This document shows, piece by piece, positions 24,327-38,500 of a stretch of 64,000 nt of DNA. The stretch spans positions 8,434,501 to 8,498,500 of the forward strand of contig OY727094.1 in NCBI GenBank assembly GCA_963402885.1, written 5' to 3'. Source of the stretch: Antedon bifida (Eukaryota > Echinodermata > Crinoidea > Comatulida > Antedonidae). The stretch's first letter is position 1, and every line of letters begins with the position of its first letter. The notes below the pieces were generated by a model. That model worked only from the letters and a program-made list of their open reading frames with translations. It did not search any database and was not told the DNA's origin. Position numbers and translations under genes: made by a program.

Positions 24327-24865
24327 AGATGTATTGTCCCTTTGTCAAATTCCAAAAAAAAAAAAGATTTCGAAAAAAAGTGGCTCATTTTGAAGTATCA
24401 TAATAGTTATTAACTTTCACCAAAAATTAGTCGAAAAAAAAATCATTTAACTGAAATACAGACGTTTTTTGGTTCAAAAAATAACTTTGACTTCCAGTCA
24501 AAGTTTTCAATCAAAACATACCTCATAATGCAACGCGCTTATTTGGCTACTCTGTATGCATACTCATAAAACTTCCTTGCGATCTGTGTGAAAACACCTT
24601 CTCAACCGTGAAGAGTTGTAAACAATCCTAATTAGCATCATGCATAATGTATACTCGTGGTTTGAAATCTTTGTTTACTTTCACTCGCGACGATTTTCCA
24701 GACGAAATGTAATTAATTAATTTAGCTTTTAATTACGTAAAATTGTTGTTTTTGACTCAAATTTTCGACTTAAAGTGAATAACTTTAATATTACTTTGAT
24801 ATGGCCAATTTAAATTTAGAATATTTTGACCTTCATTTTTTTGTGTTTCAAGGGACAATACATCT
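24327..24865. mobile_element. TTAA-flanked inverted-repeat element, second full-length copy
   Basis: 539 bp, in opposite orientation to the copy at 62190. The two align end to end, including the CTTTGTCAAATTCC, GTCAAAGTT and GCATAATG blocks. TTAA occurs at 24323-24326 and 24866-24869. Intergenic, non-coding. Confidence 0.85.
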
Positions 24866-25699
24866 TTAATCTGCAGCTGTCAGTAGATAGAGTCTCACTG
24901 ACTATCGCAACTCACCTAGATACGTGTCGGACTGTATTAAGTACTTGCAATACACGACTCTGTGAGTAGGTTAGGGCCTAGGATCAAGTACACTGGTAAG
25001 AAGAGAACACACGAAATACACATTTTTATGTAATACAGTCAGCTTTTGTGTAGTAGGCCTTACTCGTGAACAATTTTAAAAATGTCTTACCTGCTTAGGC
25101 TATAGTCTACAGATGCACATTAGTAATTGTTTTGGTACACATGACAATAAAACAAAACTTACATTAAATAACTTTTATTTTATGGGATGGAAATCTAATA
25201 GAATGGTAGAACCACTTCCACACATAATAGACCAGTGAAATAATCTAATTGCTTTTATTATTGTATACAGTTGTAGCAAATGCATTTGTACGTATAATAG
25301 ACGAATTATAACTAAACTTATAAATGCTATTATATATATAATATTTTATAACAATACTATTAATTATAATAATGATTTATAACTAGATCTTGATCTTATT
25401 TTATGCATTTTTATAAAATAACATTTTTTAGAATATTTAATTTATTAACACCAAATTGATACTTTATAGGACTTATATTGCTAAATACCGCCGCCGCTCG
25501 GCAAGGCTTGGTTCGTTCACAGGAAACAAAACGCGTCGCACCCAGTATAAACGCGTTTACTTTCCGTTTGGGAAAAACCATAATTATGAAACAATGGAAA
25601 ATTGCTAGCAATGATCATTGGAAACATTAACATTTACTTTGTAAGCCTATATTTTGTATAGGAACTCACTTAGGTGTACTCAAGATATATCATTTCTAA

Positions 25700-25790
25700 T
25701 TCTAAAACTCTGTCTACAAAATAAAAGAGTGATATGCCCAAATATGGTAGTGATATGACATCATGTCTATATATGTAGACAAAACAATCT
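25700..25790. mobile_element. AAGCTCTGTCTACAC-family fragment
   Basis: Contains AACTCTGTCTACAAAATAAA, the inverted GATATGCCCAAATATGGTAG block and ATGACATCATG. Rearranged and incomplete; the right terminal repeat is missing. Intergenic. Confidence 0.5.
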
Positions 25791-26236
25791 TCTCTCTGTG
25801 TTACTACTGTAGATGCAAGTTTTCGGCCCATAAGGAAAATCGCTAACATAATTTGTACATTTATTGAAATCATTAATTGACTTTTCACGACAAGCAACTA
25901 AGCAGTTTTTGAGCATGCGCAGTGGTCTAGTCACTCGTTGTATAAAAATAAGGGTCAACTTTTTAATCGTATGATTCTTTTTATGTTTGCATATCTCTCA
26001 TTTCTCTCATTAAATGCCATCTACCAACATTGCACCATTCCTACCTCAAGAACATTTTCTTTTTAATTTTCCTTCAGTAATATCTTTCAAATATAATCTT
26101 CTCTAAAAGGTATAATTATGTCCTATTCATTTATTCTATTTGTCGTGACAAAAACACATTTGCCATATGGATTAAAACGAGAAATCAATTATTAATATGT
26201 TAATCGTTCATTAACAGAAAAGAGTAGGCAACTTCA

Positions 26237-26242
26237 TTTATT
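26237..26242 (-). terminator. Candidate polyadenylation signal of the first CAT gene
   Basis: AATAAA on the minus strand about 265 nt past the TGA at 26508. It is the first canonical hexamer I noticed downstream of the stop in an AT-rich tract. Without transcript ends this is only a candidate. Confidence 0.4.
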
Positions 26243-26507
26243 TTATATGTAGATATTGCTAGGTCTATAACCATGGAGTGTTTATTGTTATACCTCCATG
26301 TCTATAACAGTGGCGTGCCACCGATATTGCTGCCGAAAATTGGTAATTTAATAACAAAACTTCAATACTATTCTAATATACAAATATCTACATACTAATT
26401 TAACTAATAATGTTGCACTTTTCAGGATTACATCTAATGGTCTGGCAAGGAGGCAAACTGTACAAACTCCTCTACAAACTACCATCCAGCGAACGCCAAC
26501 AACAACG

Positions 26508-29500
26508 TCACTGCTCACCGTCTGACGAAACAGACGATGGTTCACTGTATGAACTGTCCGCCATTTTCCTAGCATGAGCTGGAATGATAGACGCTGAAGT
26601 AGCAACCTGAAAATAGGAAGATTAGTTATACTTCTATTAGAATATGCATTATGTACAGTTTGGTTTTTGCCAAAGTTTTATTCCACAGAATCATCTGGAA
26701 GCATTCGTAAATAAATGGTCTAGTCAATTTCGGTACCGCATTTCCACTTTTGGCACCCTAATGATACCACGTTTACTAGATTTTTATTAGCGCCCTAATG
26801 GGTTTGCAGTATTTTTTTAAGTCATACCGTCCTCTATAATAGCATTCATAAACAACCGGTTCAGTTCAGTTTATGTCGGTTGGAAACAATCGTAAACAAA
26901 TGTTCCAGTCCATATCGGCTAGAAACTTTTGTAAACAAATAGACTAGTCTCTGCCGGCTGAAAGCAATTGTAACTGCATACTTACTGTTCCTATAATCTA
27001 TAAGTTATTCATTGATGTATATTGGTCTAAAATAAATTATAACTGGAATGTTCGGGTCAAACAAATTGAGTATGTATGGTGGATCTGGGTGAAAACAAAA
27101 TCGAGCTCATTCTTTGTCACCGATAGTTATTATTTTCAAATTAATGTTGCAGCCTGCTTCGCGTGGTTGACATAAAATAAACTGAATTTTAATATTTGCA
27201 TTAATCAAAAGTAAACACTTACATCTGGCGTTTTCGTGCCCATCAAAATGGCGTCTTTACCATCAGACGATCGGCTGGTAATGTTAACACATCTTGGTTC
27301 TATATTACTATTTCGAATTCCATAGCCGAAGTAAATAATAAGACCTGGAAAAAAATTAAAACATTAATAAAATTAAGGCCAGCTCAGACAGCGTCGTACG
27401 ACGAGGCACGACAAAGAGAAATTATTTCATAGAACAAAGGAACTCTTTGAAAATGAAAAGAAACCTTATTTTTCTTCTGTTTATCAGAAATTATGTGGAT
27501 AAATCTGCCTCTTTCACAAACAATTTTTAATAAGTTACTAAATTATGGCGTAATATGTAATGAATAAACCCGTTATAAATGTAAACTTACCAGCATAATA
27601 TACGACAAATATTCAGCGATAAATTGTGTGAAACACTGAGTTATTTCTGGTATGTCATAGTTATTTTAAAATTATAAAATGTAATGATATCAGTATATAT
27701 TATTATGCTGTGACCGTAATTATGTCGTAGTGTTATTTGTTGAATTATAGTTTGATTTTGAATTTTGTAAAAAATAAAATTCTTTTTGACAAACTTTAAA
27801 AAACCCCTAGTTTGCAGAATTTAAACCGTGCAACCTAGTTTGCTGATGTTTGTAAACTCAAGTTGACAGCATGTCAACGAAACGTCTCTAAGGTATTTAT
27901 ACCATTTGTATCTGTATTATTTCGTTCAACAAAAAAGTAATAATTTTCCAGTTTAGTTTATACTTGGGTTGGCGAGTTTGGCATTGTTTGGAGAACTCTC
28001 TGACGACTTTCATTCGATTTGCTGATAAACCTTAGCAATATAATTTGTTAAGAAACTTTACTGTCTAATTTCTCCAGTTTGCAAAGTTTGAAAAAATTGG
28101 AGATTGTTGAGTTTGAAATATAAAGTTCTCTAGTTTGGAATAGGCTGAAGAATAGGATGTGAACTAGGCTTTTAAAACTTACCAATTGCCATCCACACAC
28201 CAAATCGGATCCATGTGAGGGTAGATAGATTCAACATCAGGTAAATATTAATGAACATAGCAGCTATAGGTAATAAAGGTACGGCGGGTGCCATAAATTT
28301 TAACTTGTCTGGATTCTGTGGTTGACGAACTATATTCAATATACACGCAACAATTAGAGCTATAAAGATTATGATCAGGATCTTCACCCACCATCTTGAA
28401 TGATCTCTCTGACCGTAAATTGCTAGTGAACATAAAATAAATATCAGTGCAAATAGACATAACGTTGAATAGGTCACAGAACGACCTGACTCTGCATTTG
28501 GAAGTTTGTTATCTGCAGAAAATCCTAAAATTCTACGAATTTCCGAATACAAGTTGTACATTCTTTCTCTTAATCTAGATAAAGTCAAATCTTTATCAGA
28601 GTATGATTTGAACCCGTCATCCTGGTTTTCTTGTTCCACTGCTCCGTATGATTGTTTAGATTTCGGTGCTTCGTTAACTGATGATGATGTATTTTTTAGA
28701 AGTGATACACTACCATCTTCGTTAACTTTCGTCTGCTGATGTTGATTCGCTCCATTTACCTCCGCTTTCGCTTCTTCTATTTCATCGTTATCAAATGTCT
28801 CGTACTCAAAAGTAGTGTTAATTGACATTTTGATGTCTGTGTACGGTTGATACCGTAAAATAAGAACGCTCATTGAAACTAATGTGTAAGCCAAGAGTGT
28901 TCCGATTGACATCATTTCTATCAGGTCTCCTAATTTCACAAGTAACGCCATGATGGCAGCGAGTAATCCGGAGATTATTGTCGCTACAGCTGGTGTTTGT
29001 GTCCTGACATTGATGTTCGAAAGAAACCTACATAATTGAAGTATTCATAACAAAATATTATTAATAAGTAACATAGTTAAGTTACGTAGCACATTAAAAT
29101 TAAGTCTGCGTATTAGTATAGCGTTATACCAGTGGCGTAACGGCTATGAGCGCCCACTGGCTAACACAGGGGCTCAGAGATTAAAGCTTGGTTCCCACTA
29201 GAACGTAACGCAAGGACGTAAACGCAACGCAAGCGTTTTAACCAATGACAAGCGAAGTTATAGACAGTTAGCAATCACAAGCGAATAAGCCATCGCTTGT
29301 GATTGGTCAATTCACTTGCGTTGCGTTACGTCCTTGTGTTGCGTCGCTAGTGGGAACCACGCTTTAGGGGCCCAGTGATGGAGAGCCCATTAGAAATGCT
29401 AAACTAGGGTTCTTTTCCCCCTGTGTTACGCTACTGCATTAAATGTCCTGGTATTTATAGAACTGTATAACTGAATTTGGTAGCTTTGGTTTGTCTGTCT

Positions 29501-32500
29501 AAATATCATTGGATTAAACGATGGCTGGCTATATAAACGAGGATGTAACACATTTTTTCTACAGTAATATTTGACAAATAACTCACCTAAATAGTAGGCC
29601 ATCCGTTGACATAGCATATATAACTCTAGGCATAGGAAATATTGAGCCTAGAAGACTGACCGTTAAGCCGGCTACAGCACCAATTGCTACCAGGTATTTT
29701 CCGTTGACGGCGTGGTTCATTACAAACATGTCCATCAGAGGCGACTCTGGGTTAATTCGATAGTAGGGCACGGCTAACGTTAGCACCATACTCACTGTCA
29801 CATAGCCTGGAAGTATTACAGAAAAGTTTATAGTATTTTAAAAGGAAATGATTGGCGACGAATTATAATGAAAAATATAATTGTCTAGTTGATGTTGACG
29901 ATGTTGATGAAGTTGAAAAAAAAACTATGTTCGTTACAATGACAATAACGGGACTTTCGATTTGCGACAAATATGATGACGTCATGTTAATTCATTGTGC
30001 GGATTGAGACGTGCTACTTTAATATTCAATTGCTTGACACAAGATGCCCAGTGTTTAAGGATGATGTTGTGGAGGAGGTGTAATGATGCTGACGTGGATG
30101 ATTTAAGAGAATGTTTGGGATGGACAATTATTCTGGTGTAGGCCTAAACAAAAATGAACAGAACGTAAAGACAATGAAAACAATTGATTGTGACTGATTT
30201 ATACTTACCAATAAGACAAATGACTAAAGAAACAATGATAGCAATAGGAATTGAACGGCTGGGATCCTTAGCCTCTTCACCAGTCGTTGCTATTATGTCA
30301 AATCCGATAAAAGCATAGAAACACGTTGCAGCACCAGTTAGAACCTGCATACAAAGACCAAAAACAAATATAATAATTGATGTATCTATGGAAGCACTAA
30401 AGGTGTGCTTCAACAATGCCTTACGCCTGCTCCTTATTAAATCTAGGTTATGCAGTGCCAGCACCATGTTTGTAGTTTGCTCATTCTATGAACTATAGCG
30501 TAATGTGGTGTATGGCATGTTGTGCAGGTTGAGGAGGACAGGCAATATGGTCACGAAATGCATTTATAATTTTGCTCTTTCATCATCCAATCTACATGGT
30601 AGATGGATGAAGCTATTGTATTAACCACACGTGACTATGTGGCGTCGGTTTATTTATATATAATTATATATATTTCTCCTTTATATTTATAATAATGTAG
30701 ACACTAATTTATTCTTGAGCTATGGAGAATTTTGTACTATGTAGTTTTTTTGCCGAAATAAAAGATGAAATGAAATGAAATGAAATTTATATTGTTAATG
30801 TGTATCAACGCGATAATATACATCCTGGAACAGACTAAACTACAGATATATATTGCGCTTTTGTTAATTAATGTCCACAACTTGTAATTACGGTATATAT
30901 TGTTATAGAGACAATTTCTACTCTGTAAATGGTTATAAATAAAGATATTGACAAAACCTCATTAGGCCTACATTGTAATAAACAGCTACATGAAATATGT
31001 ATCTTAATAATTGATATTGTCTCAAAGTTATATATAATAAATATAAGCAAACAATATGAAATATTTCCGTTTAATCATGCTTGTTTATGGAGCTTATTGG
31101 AGAGAAACTACTTAATATGTAATGAAATAGGTTTATTTATATACTTCTGCTATTAAAAACGTGTCATAAGAAAACATAATGGGCTTTCAAATATTTATTT
31201 TGTTCAGTAGTAGCGGTAATGTACGTCTAATCTTTGAAAGCGTGTTAATTAAAGTAACCATGGAGAAAATGATTATTCTCTGCGGTAACAATAATAGTAT
31301 GCCTACCCATTGTTTACGAAGTTGTATTTGAATAATAGTGTATTGGCACAAATACATGTTATATGTGGATGTATGACGCGTTTAATTCAAGTTGCTATGT
31401 AGAGCTATGACTACTTTGGTTTGGTACAGACTAGATGTTTACCGATTTAGCTTATTTTCTAGCGTGTCGCGTCCACCTGATTATTTTAAGCTCGTCCAAC
31501 GTATACTGTACGAAATAATTGATATACATTTAACGTCAAGTGCACAATGAAATAGTAATGTGTCAAACACGTCGCGTCTACACATGTATCATGTCGTTTA
31601 CGTAAACGTGTATAGACGAGTTGAACACTGCATGTTTAACAAATGTACGTAAAACATATGCAATTTTCAGGCTACAAACATCATCAAAATCAAACACGTC
31701 TATTACTGATGTACACATAGCAATATGTCTATGGTCTACATGTAGTGCGTTTACGCCGTCGCATTGTGTATAGGCGTTTATTTTTTGTGGTGTTACAATC
31801 TTACCCCTGAGAAACCGTAAGGAAAGAATCCATTTTCTCTCCAGTTTTCACCATTAGCAAAAAACAGTCCTGCTACGATAATAAAGACCCAGGCAGCTAC
31901 GTTAATTATATTGAGTACATTGTTGAACAAAATTGACTTTTGAACCCCAGCTGCGATGACCAACGTCATAATGATAGCGATGAACATGGCCAAGACATCG
32001 GGGTATGTTTTATCTGAAATGATTAAAACACACGTTTATTATTTTATTTAACCACATAGGATTAAGTTTGTAATGTAATAATGATATAAATTAAAAGAGG
32101 GGTATGATTCGAACCGGGGTCGCTGGAAACCAAAATATCTTAACTGTTAGGGGTCAGCGTATAACATATGAAAGAGAGAAAGGAAGGCGGGGAGAAGGGA
32201 AAAACACATTTTTGAAGGGTTACTTACTATGTATTCCAAACCCACCGACATTATCCATCATAAAATTACTATATGTGTGTTGAAACAGAGAATCAAAACA
32301 GCTACTTAATGCACTAGCACCGGCTGCCGTACCAATAAGATATTCTAAGATAAGATTCCATCCAATCACAAATGCGCAGAACTCTCCTACAGTGACGTAA
32401 CTGTACATGTAGGCTGAACCGGTGGTCTTCGGTACTCTAACTCCAAATTCAGCGTAACAAACGCCTGAAATCATAACAAAAATGTACAATTTAAATGGTA

Positions 32501-35500
32501 GTTCCAAGTTAAAGTTTTAAAAAAGTCCTTTAGAAGCACTATTTTTAAAGGGACTTATTACCAATGCTTTATAACCAATGTTTTAAATACAAATACATTT
32601 TAAACCCGGAGCTACACTTTAATTCCTTCATTTTTGGTGGTTTTTTAACGGAATAGATTTGAATCTGTTGGCATATTTTCGATTTAAGGCGTTGAATCTT
32701 AATTTGGATCACGCCTACCGTCGGATTTAAAAGATGTTATCAAAAACATACAAATTAATCCAACAATTTAAAAAATCTGGAGAATATTGTTGTGTTATCA
32801 AATACATACCACTGAACTAAAAAAAAAAAAAGCTGGAGAAGATTGTAGTGCGCGCATGGGTGGGCGATTCTAAAAAAAAATAGGTTAATCAATAATATTA
32901 TAATGCGACTCATTCCTCGATCGAAGGAAAACGTTAAAGAAAAATGTTAAAGAGCATCATTGAATTTTTAAACAAACAGATAAAGAAAAAGTTGGTTTTG
33001 ACACATTTTAATTTACCATGTTTCTGAAATAATATTGTATGTGTTCAAGTTTCATACCTAAAGTGTAACTGTGCATCATTAACGCGTTTACACATTTGTC
33101 AACGCTTGGCCTAAACGCATTGAAATTCCTGTAATGCTTTTTAGTGTCAACAACGTCATTCATTTTGCGTCAACACGCGTTAAGTAATAAAATTTATTAC
33201 ACTTAATCGTTTATTTAACATAATAATAACTTAAGTAAGTACGGAGATGTGGTTTATAGGTCAGTTACCGCAAATTGCAATAGTTAATTAAATAAATGTC
33301 TACAGTGTTTAATTTCTCTTTTCCGTAATTCCGAGTTGTCGTCAGGCTTCGGTATTTGCCAGAGTAAGTTGGTTTCAGGCACAGTTATCACTATTGTTGG
33401 TGGGTAGGAATCAATATTTAGGAAGTAGATAAGCTATCTTGTAATTCTTTATAATAGATAATAATTAAGGTAATGAATTATTCATGATTTCTGTCTTAAC
33501 CTCATAGGAAAAAAATAATGCTACCCGGATAAATAACTAAGCCTGAACGGGCGCTATGCTGAGCAGGTTAGGTTAGGCCTACATGTCATTTGCGGTGTTC
33601 AATAAAATATTAAAACTGCGCTCGCCGCACTGGCCCATGGACATTGATAGTGGTAGCATTTAATATTCTATTTGCCTAGTTGCCTCTGTTTGATATTTTT
33701 TTCAATAATTAATTAAACGATCCTGCATAATTTATGTTGTTAACTTGACACCTTCACAGAAAAGCAGAACAAGCACTGACTCGATAAATCCAATTGAAAT
33801 ATAGGCCTAAAACGTGGCATTTCTAACTATTTATCAAATAAAAATCGTATATTTTGACAGGCATATTGACATAGCACATTTTAAAAACATAAAGAACCAA
33901 TAAAACAGTTTTTAAATGTGAATTTACACTTCTGAGAAATGAGTGTCGTCTGCAACAGCGCGCCAAAAATGCATGCTGCACATATCATTTAAATATTCGT
34001 AGCTTCGGGCGTTGATTATTTATTGATTCGTAGTAGCTGTAGTCAGTTTATACCTAGGCTATCATAAATTACACTGTCAACTGCAGATTCTAAACACGAG
34101 CCTAGGCTTCTCTATACAACGTGTACAGATCATTGCACACAGGCGAATTTTAATCAACGGTATTTCCATAAATACTTGTAAAACAGCGATACATCGAGCG
34201 GCTCGTAGATAACTGGAAGAATTCCATTATGATAATGTGGATTAATTTTGAGCATTAATTTAAATGCGGAGGTCACGTGCGTGCTATGAAAGTGCCTATT
34301 ATGTCTCGTTACCGTCAATTATTCTACAAATAAGATGATAATTCTTCTATTTCGTTAATTTAACGTTTGTTTATTTTTTTTGTAGTAAGCCTATAATCTG
34401 AAGCAATGGTATAATTTCGGTGGAACAACAATATACTTAAATATAATGTTCAGGGAAATCTAATTCTTCAAATGAAATTGCTTTCAAACATCCTCATTGT
34501 CATCACAATATTATCACCACTATTAACAGCATGACTATCATCAGCAACATGAGCTTAAACCTCATCACCATCTTCTACATCCGCATCATCATATTCATAA
34601 AATGTATCATCATCAATTCTTACTCGTATCATCATCATCATTATCATCATCAATTCTTACTCGTAGCATCATCGTCATCATCATCATCAATTCTTACTAG
34701 TATTATCATCATCATCATCATTATCATCATCAATTTCTTACTCTTATCATCATCATCATCATCATCATCAATTTCTTACTCTTATCATCATCATCATCAT
34801 TATCATCATCAATTTCTTATTCTTATCATCATTATCATCATCAATTTCTTACTCTTATCATCATCATCATTATCATCATCAATTTCTTACTCTTATCATC
34901 ATCATCAATTTCTTACTCGTATCATCATCATCATCATCATCATCATCAATTTCTTACTCGTATCATCATCATCACCATCAAGTTTCTTACTCCCATCATC
35001 ATCATCATCATCAATTTCTTACTCTTATCATCATCATCATCACCATCATCATTTCGTTTTCTTTTTCGGACAAATGTTAGAACACATTTCAAATAGAACA
35101 GAAACCTCATCCTGAATTACATCTATAAACAGAACGTTTTCTATGTTGCAAGCATTTAAAAAAGAAAAAATCAATAATTAACAGTCCGGTTCTATAATAA
35201 ATTGTGTATGGTATTAAATTATATTACTGTATGTTTTTTGAATTAAAAAATAATATACGCGTGAGACAGATGATATTATAGATTGAAATGCAGCTGCATG
35301 CGTTACGTAGCTAACGCAGTAATAAAATCCTAAAAATCGATTTTAAGTCTTGAATAATTTAACATATATATGAACGACTCACTGAGAGAAAAAATAGTAG
35401 TCAGCATATTGCATTGAACGTTGATTTTTTAACGCTCTGAAAGGACTGTGATTTCAATCGGTGACATGAATGTGGTAGTGTAGTCATTCGAAAGAATCAG

Positions 35501-38500
35501 TTGTATCATAAACATTTCTGTTTGTTTTTTATACCATAGGTAGGCAGTAGGTAAAACACTGCTGTAGGTGGAACACTGCAGTAGGTGGAACACTGTTGTG
35601 GGTGGAACACTGTTGTGGGTGGAACACTGCCGTGGGTGGAACACTGCAGTAGATGAAACACTGCCGTGAGTGAAAGCTGCCGTAAATCTATCAGAACAGC
35701 ACATCTAATTCCACCTTCTTATGTGTGAATGTCATGGTAAAATGCTGAGAAATTCAAATAATCTTTCACAATTTAAGATGAATAAGCAATTTGCTTGTAG
35801 TCCCATGCCTTTTTATATCGAGCTCATTAATTCTTGCGGCAGTGTGTTTTTCTGTGTTTTTGATTTTTACTATCACTTTGTAAATCATGTGCAATTTGCC
35901 TGTGAGGAAACGAGATATGCTAATTGGAATATGCGACTGTTTTTATGATATAAATGATTATATTTATACATACATAATTTAGACAATGGTAATGTAGTGG
36001 TAAGCTCTGTCTAATTTGATGCGCCCGTAATAGACACGATGACGTCATATCACTACCATATTTAGCCATATCACACCTTTCTTTTTTGGTCAAACTAGTT
36101 TGATAGTGTAGACAGAGCATTAGCAAATAACTAAAATATCATCATTAAATTTATTAATCGATTCGTCTTTGGAATAAGCATAGAACTGAAAAATAGTATT
36201 GGATTTGTGTGTTATTTAAAATTAGAAATTCATGATATTTAATTTAGAAATCGATATGGTTTACAATTGTTATGCAATAACCTAATTCAATTCAGTTAAA
36301 TGCATTCGTGTCACTATAGATGACGAAATAAGAAAATTCTATCATGTATTTCAGTATCGTTGTTACGTATCATATTGGTCGAACTAAAGTGAATACGTAA
36401 TATCGTAATTACCTTTAATAAGACTGTTCTCAAGATGGAAACGTATTTTTAGATGAGATTAAATAATTAGATTGAGTACTTTCTTTCTTTTTTAAATGTT
36501 TGCGGTGTTTACATTATATTATTGTATTTTTTGGTGGGTGGGCGGTTGGGAATCTGACAAATATATAACGTCATTTTCCTGCAGTCCAATGAAAAACTTT
36601 AACAGGTCAAAGATCAAACCGGTAAAATACGTTAGCTTGACTATAAAATGTAGTTTAAAACAATGTCCTAACCCATGTGTGTGGATGAGTGCAAACAATG
36701 TGTTTGACGAACAAACATAAAAATTATCGTCCTCTTTTATTGTATAAGTACCGTATAATAAGCACATTGTTTACAGAATAACATTATTAAAATGATTGCA
36801 TTGAATGAGATAAAAGATCTGAACAAAATGTATAGATGAGCTTTTAGAGAATTTCTAATTAAAATTATTGATAGTCTCTCTTGACTAAATCATGTTTGTG
36901 TTTGCTAATGTTTGAGAATGTGTCATGTTTGTGTCGTCGCGTATGACGTCATTTTCGTCACTAAGCCGTGGATGTTGTTGACATGAAGTGTACATTTGGT
37001 AATACGTGATGAGCTTGTCGATAGTTTAACAATCTATTGAAGTGGTTTTGTCTATTACCGGTTTTACTTTTTAGATGCTGAATTATGGTGATAAGGAAGG
37101 GTTGCAATGACTCAGTCACAGTTATAGTGATTATGCTAATGAGGATTGTTGTTAATAATAATAATAATTAAAAATGATAATTAAATGAAGTTAATGGTAA
37201 GTGGAACTGTAGCTTGGTGGTTAACGTGCTTGCGTTTCAATCCCAAGTTTCACGACTCTTTCAACTCCACTCCTTAAGCCTCAAATGAGACATGGTTTAT
37301 AAGCACGATAATAAATGAGTATCTATCCTGACTCATGAAATAAAACAATACAAAAATAATATGCATTTAATTTTAATATGCAGATGATGCTTTTGAAAAT
37401 GATAATGATGAAGATTAATGATTATGACATTGATGATAACGGTAATGACATCATGGTAACGGTCGTGATGATGACGATGACACTGAATATGATGACATTG
37501 ACGACGAAGAACATGATAATGATAAGAGTGTTAATAAGGAATATGTTGATGGAAATATGACGATTTAATATTAGATATTAATGAGCAAACCCGACTATGC
37601 AGATGGTTATGACGTCTAATTATCATGGTGATGTAATAATGTTGAATGTTCAAAATGCCAATGCTGACAACACTGACAATGATTATGATTTGTGTCCGGC
37701 TCTGACGTCATAATGCTACGATAATTTTGAATCAAACATTAGTTTAATCTACAGACTGTCTTCAACCAATTTCACGGCATAATTTTAAGTTACTCTAAAA
37801 ACACAGAAGCACGTACTTGTCATTTTGGTTTGGCAAATTGCTTATTTACTAGACTCTATTGCCTACCTTATACCGACATAAGGCATTACAATGTAGTCTG
37901 GCACGATTTATATTCGAACGATTGTTGTGCCGTGTATTGTTTAACTAAAAAAATAGGCAAAACCTACAATCGGGTTTTAATAATTTTGAATCTGGCACAT
38001 GAGCTACAAAAAAAAACTGCGCGTCGTCAATTGTTTTAAAGAGAGGATGAATTGAACTTGAAATTATGATACTGCTTTCCTTCATAATCAACATCATTTT
38101 CTTAATAGTATTTCTTAATTCTGCCATCTGCTATTAGAGCACTGAATGTTAGAGGATGTCTGTGTACTCTTCTGTTTTGTTTTGTTTTTTTATTGAATTG
38201 TGCTGTAGTCCCAGAACAACACAACTTTCAATATATGGAATTAAATTGGATAAGATCGGACAAAATGGAGGCTTTTGGAATTCGTTGAAAGACAAAAATT
38301 TTTCGGAAATATTGCTAGATATCGGGGACTAGAACAGGACATTTTGATGGGAGATGTGCAAGGTAAACGGGCACGAGGACAAGCTAAGATGCATGGACGG
38401 AGTAACAGCAAAGACTGGTCTTACAACCGTGGGAACAGATAGATTGGCACATGATGAAGAACCTCAACTACAGCTGCTGCTCGGACACCCTGAGCCAAAC

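Larger units (their letters stand above)
22199..26236. other. Intergenic region between PKHD1L1 homologue and first CAT gene
   Basis: Holds the presumed upstream region of the PKHD1L1 homologue (no clear TATA box seen), the 539-bp TTAA element (24327-24865), a partial GCTTGGTTCCCACTAG relic (about 24192-24245) and an AAGCTCTGTCTACAC fragment (25700-25790). No coding sequence recognised. Confidence 0.6.

Noticed and set aside
32100-32165. tRNA-like sequence on the minus strand (GGTTCGAATC B-box-like)
   Set aside because: A B-box-like block is present, but no cloverleaf stems pair; at best a tRNA-derived repeat relic.
34531-35115. 194-codon Ser/His/Ile-rich open frame
   Set aside because: It is entirely the ATC minisatellite in an intron; no splice or family evidence.
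35721-36767. Several 68-82 codon frames in intron 1 of the first CAT gene
   Set aside because: Low complexity or overlapping on both strands, without family features.
37202-37250. tRNA-like GTAGCTTGGTGGTTAACGTG block
   Set aside because: Resembles an A-box and anticodon arm only; no B box or closing acceptor stem. Probably a SINE head.
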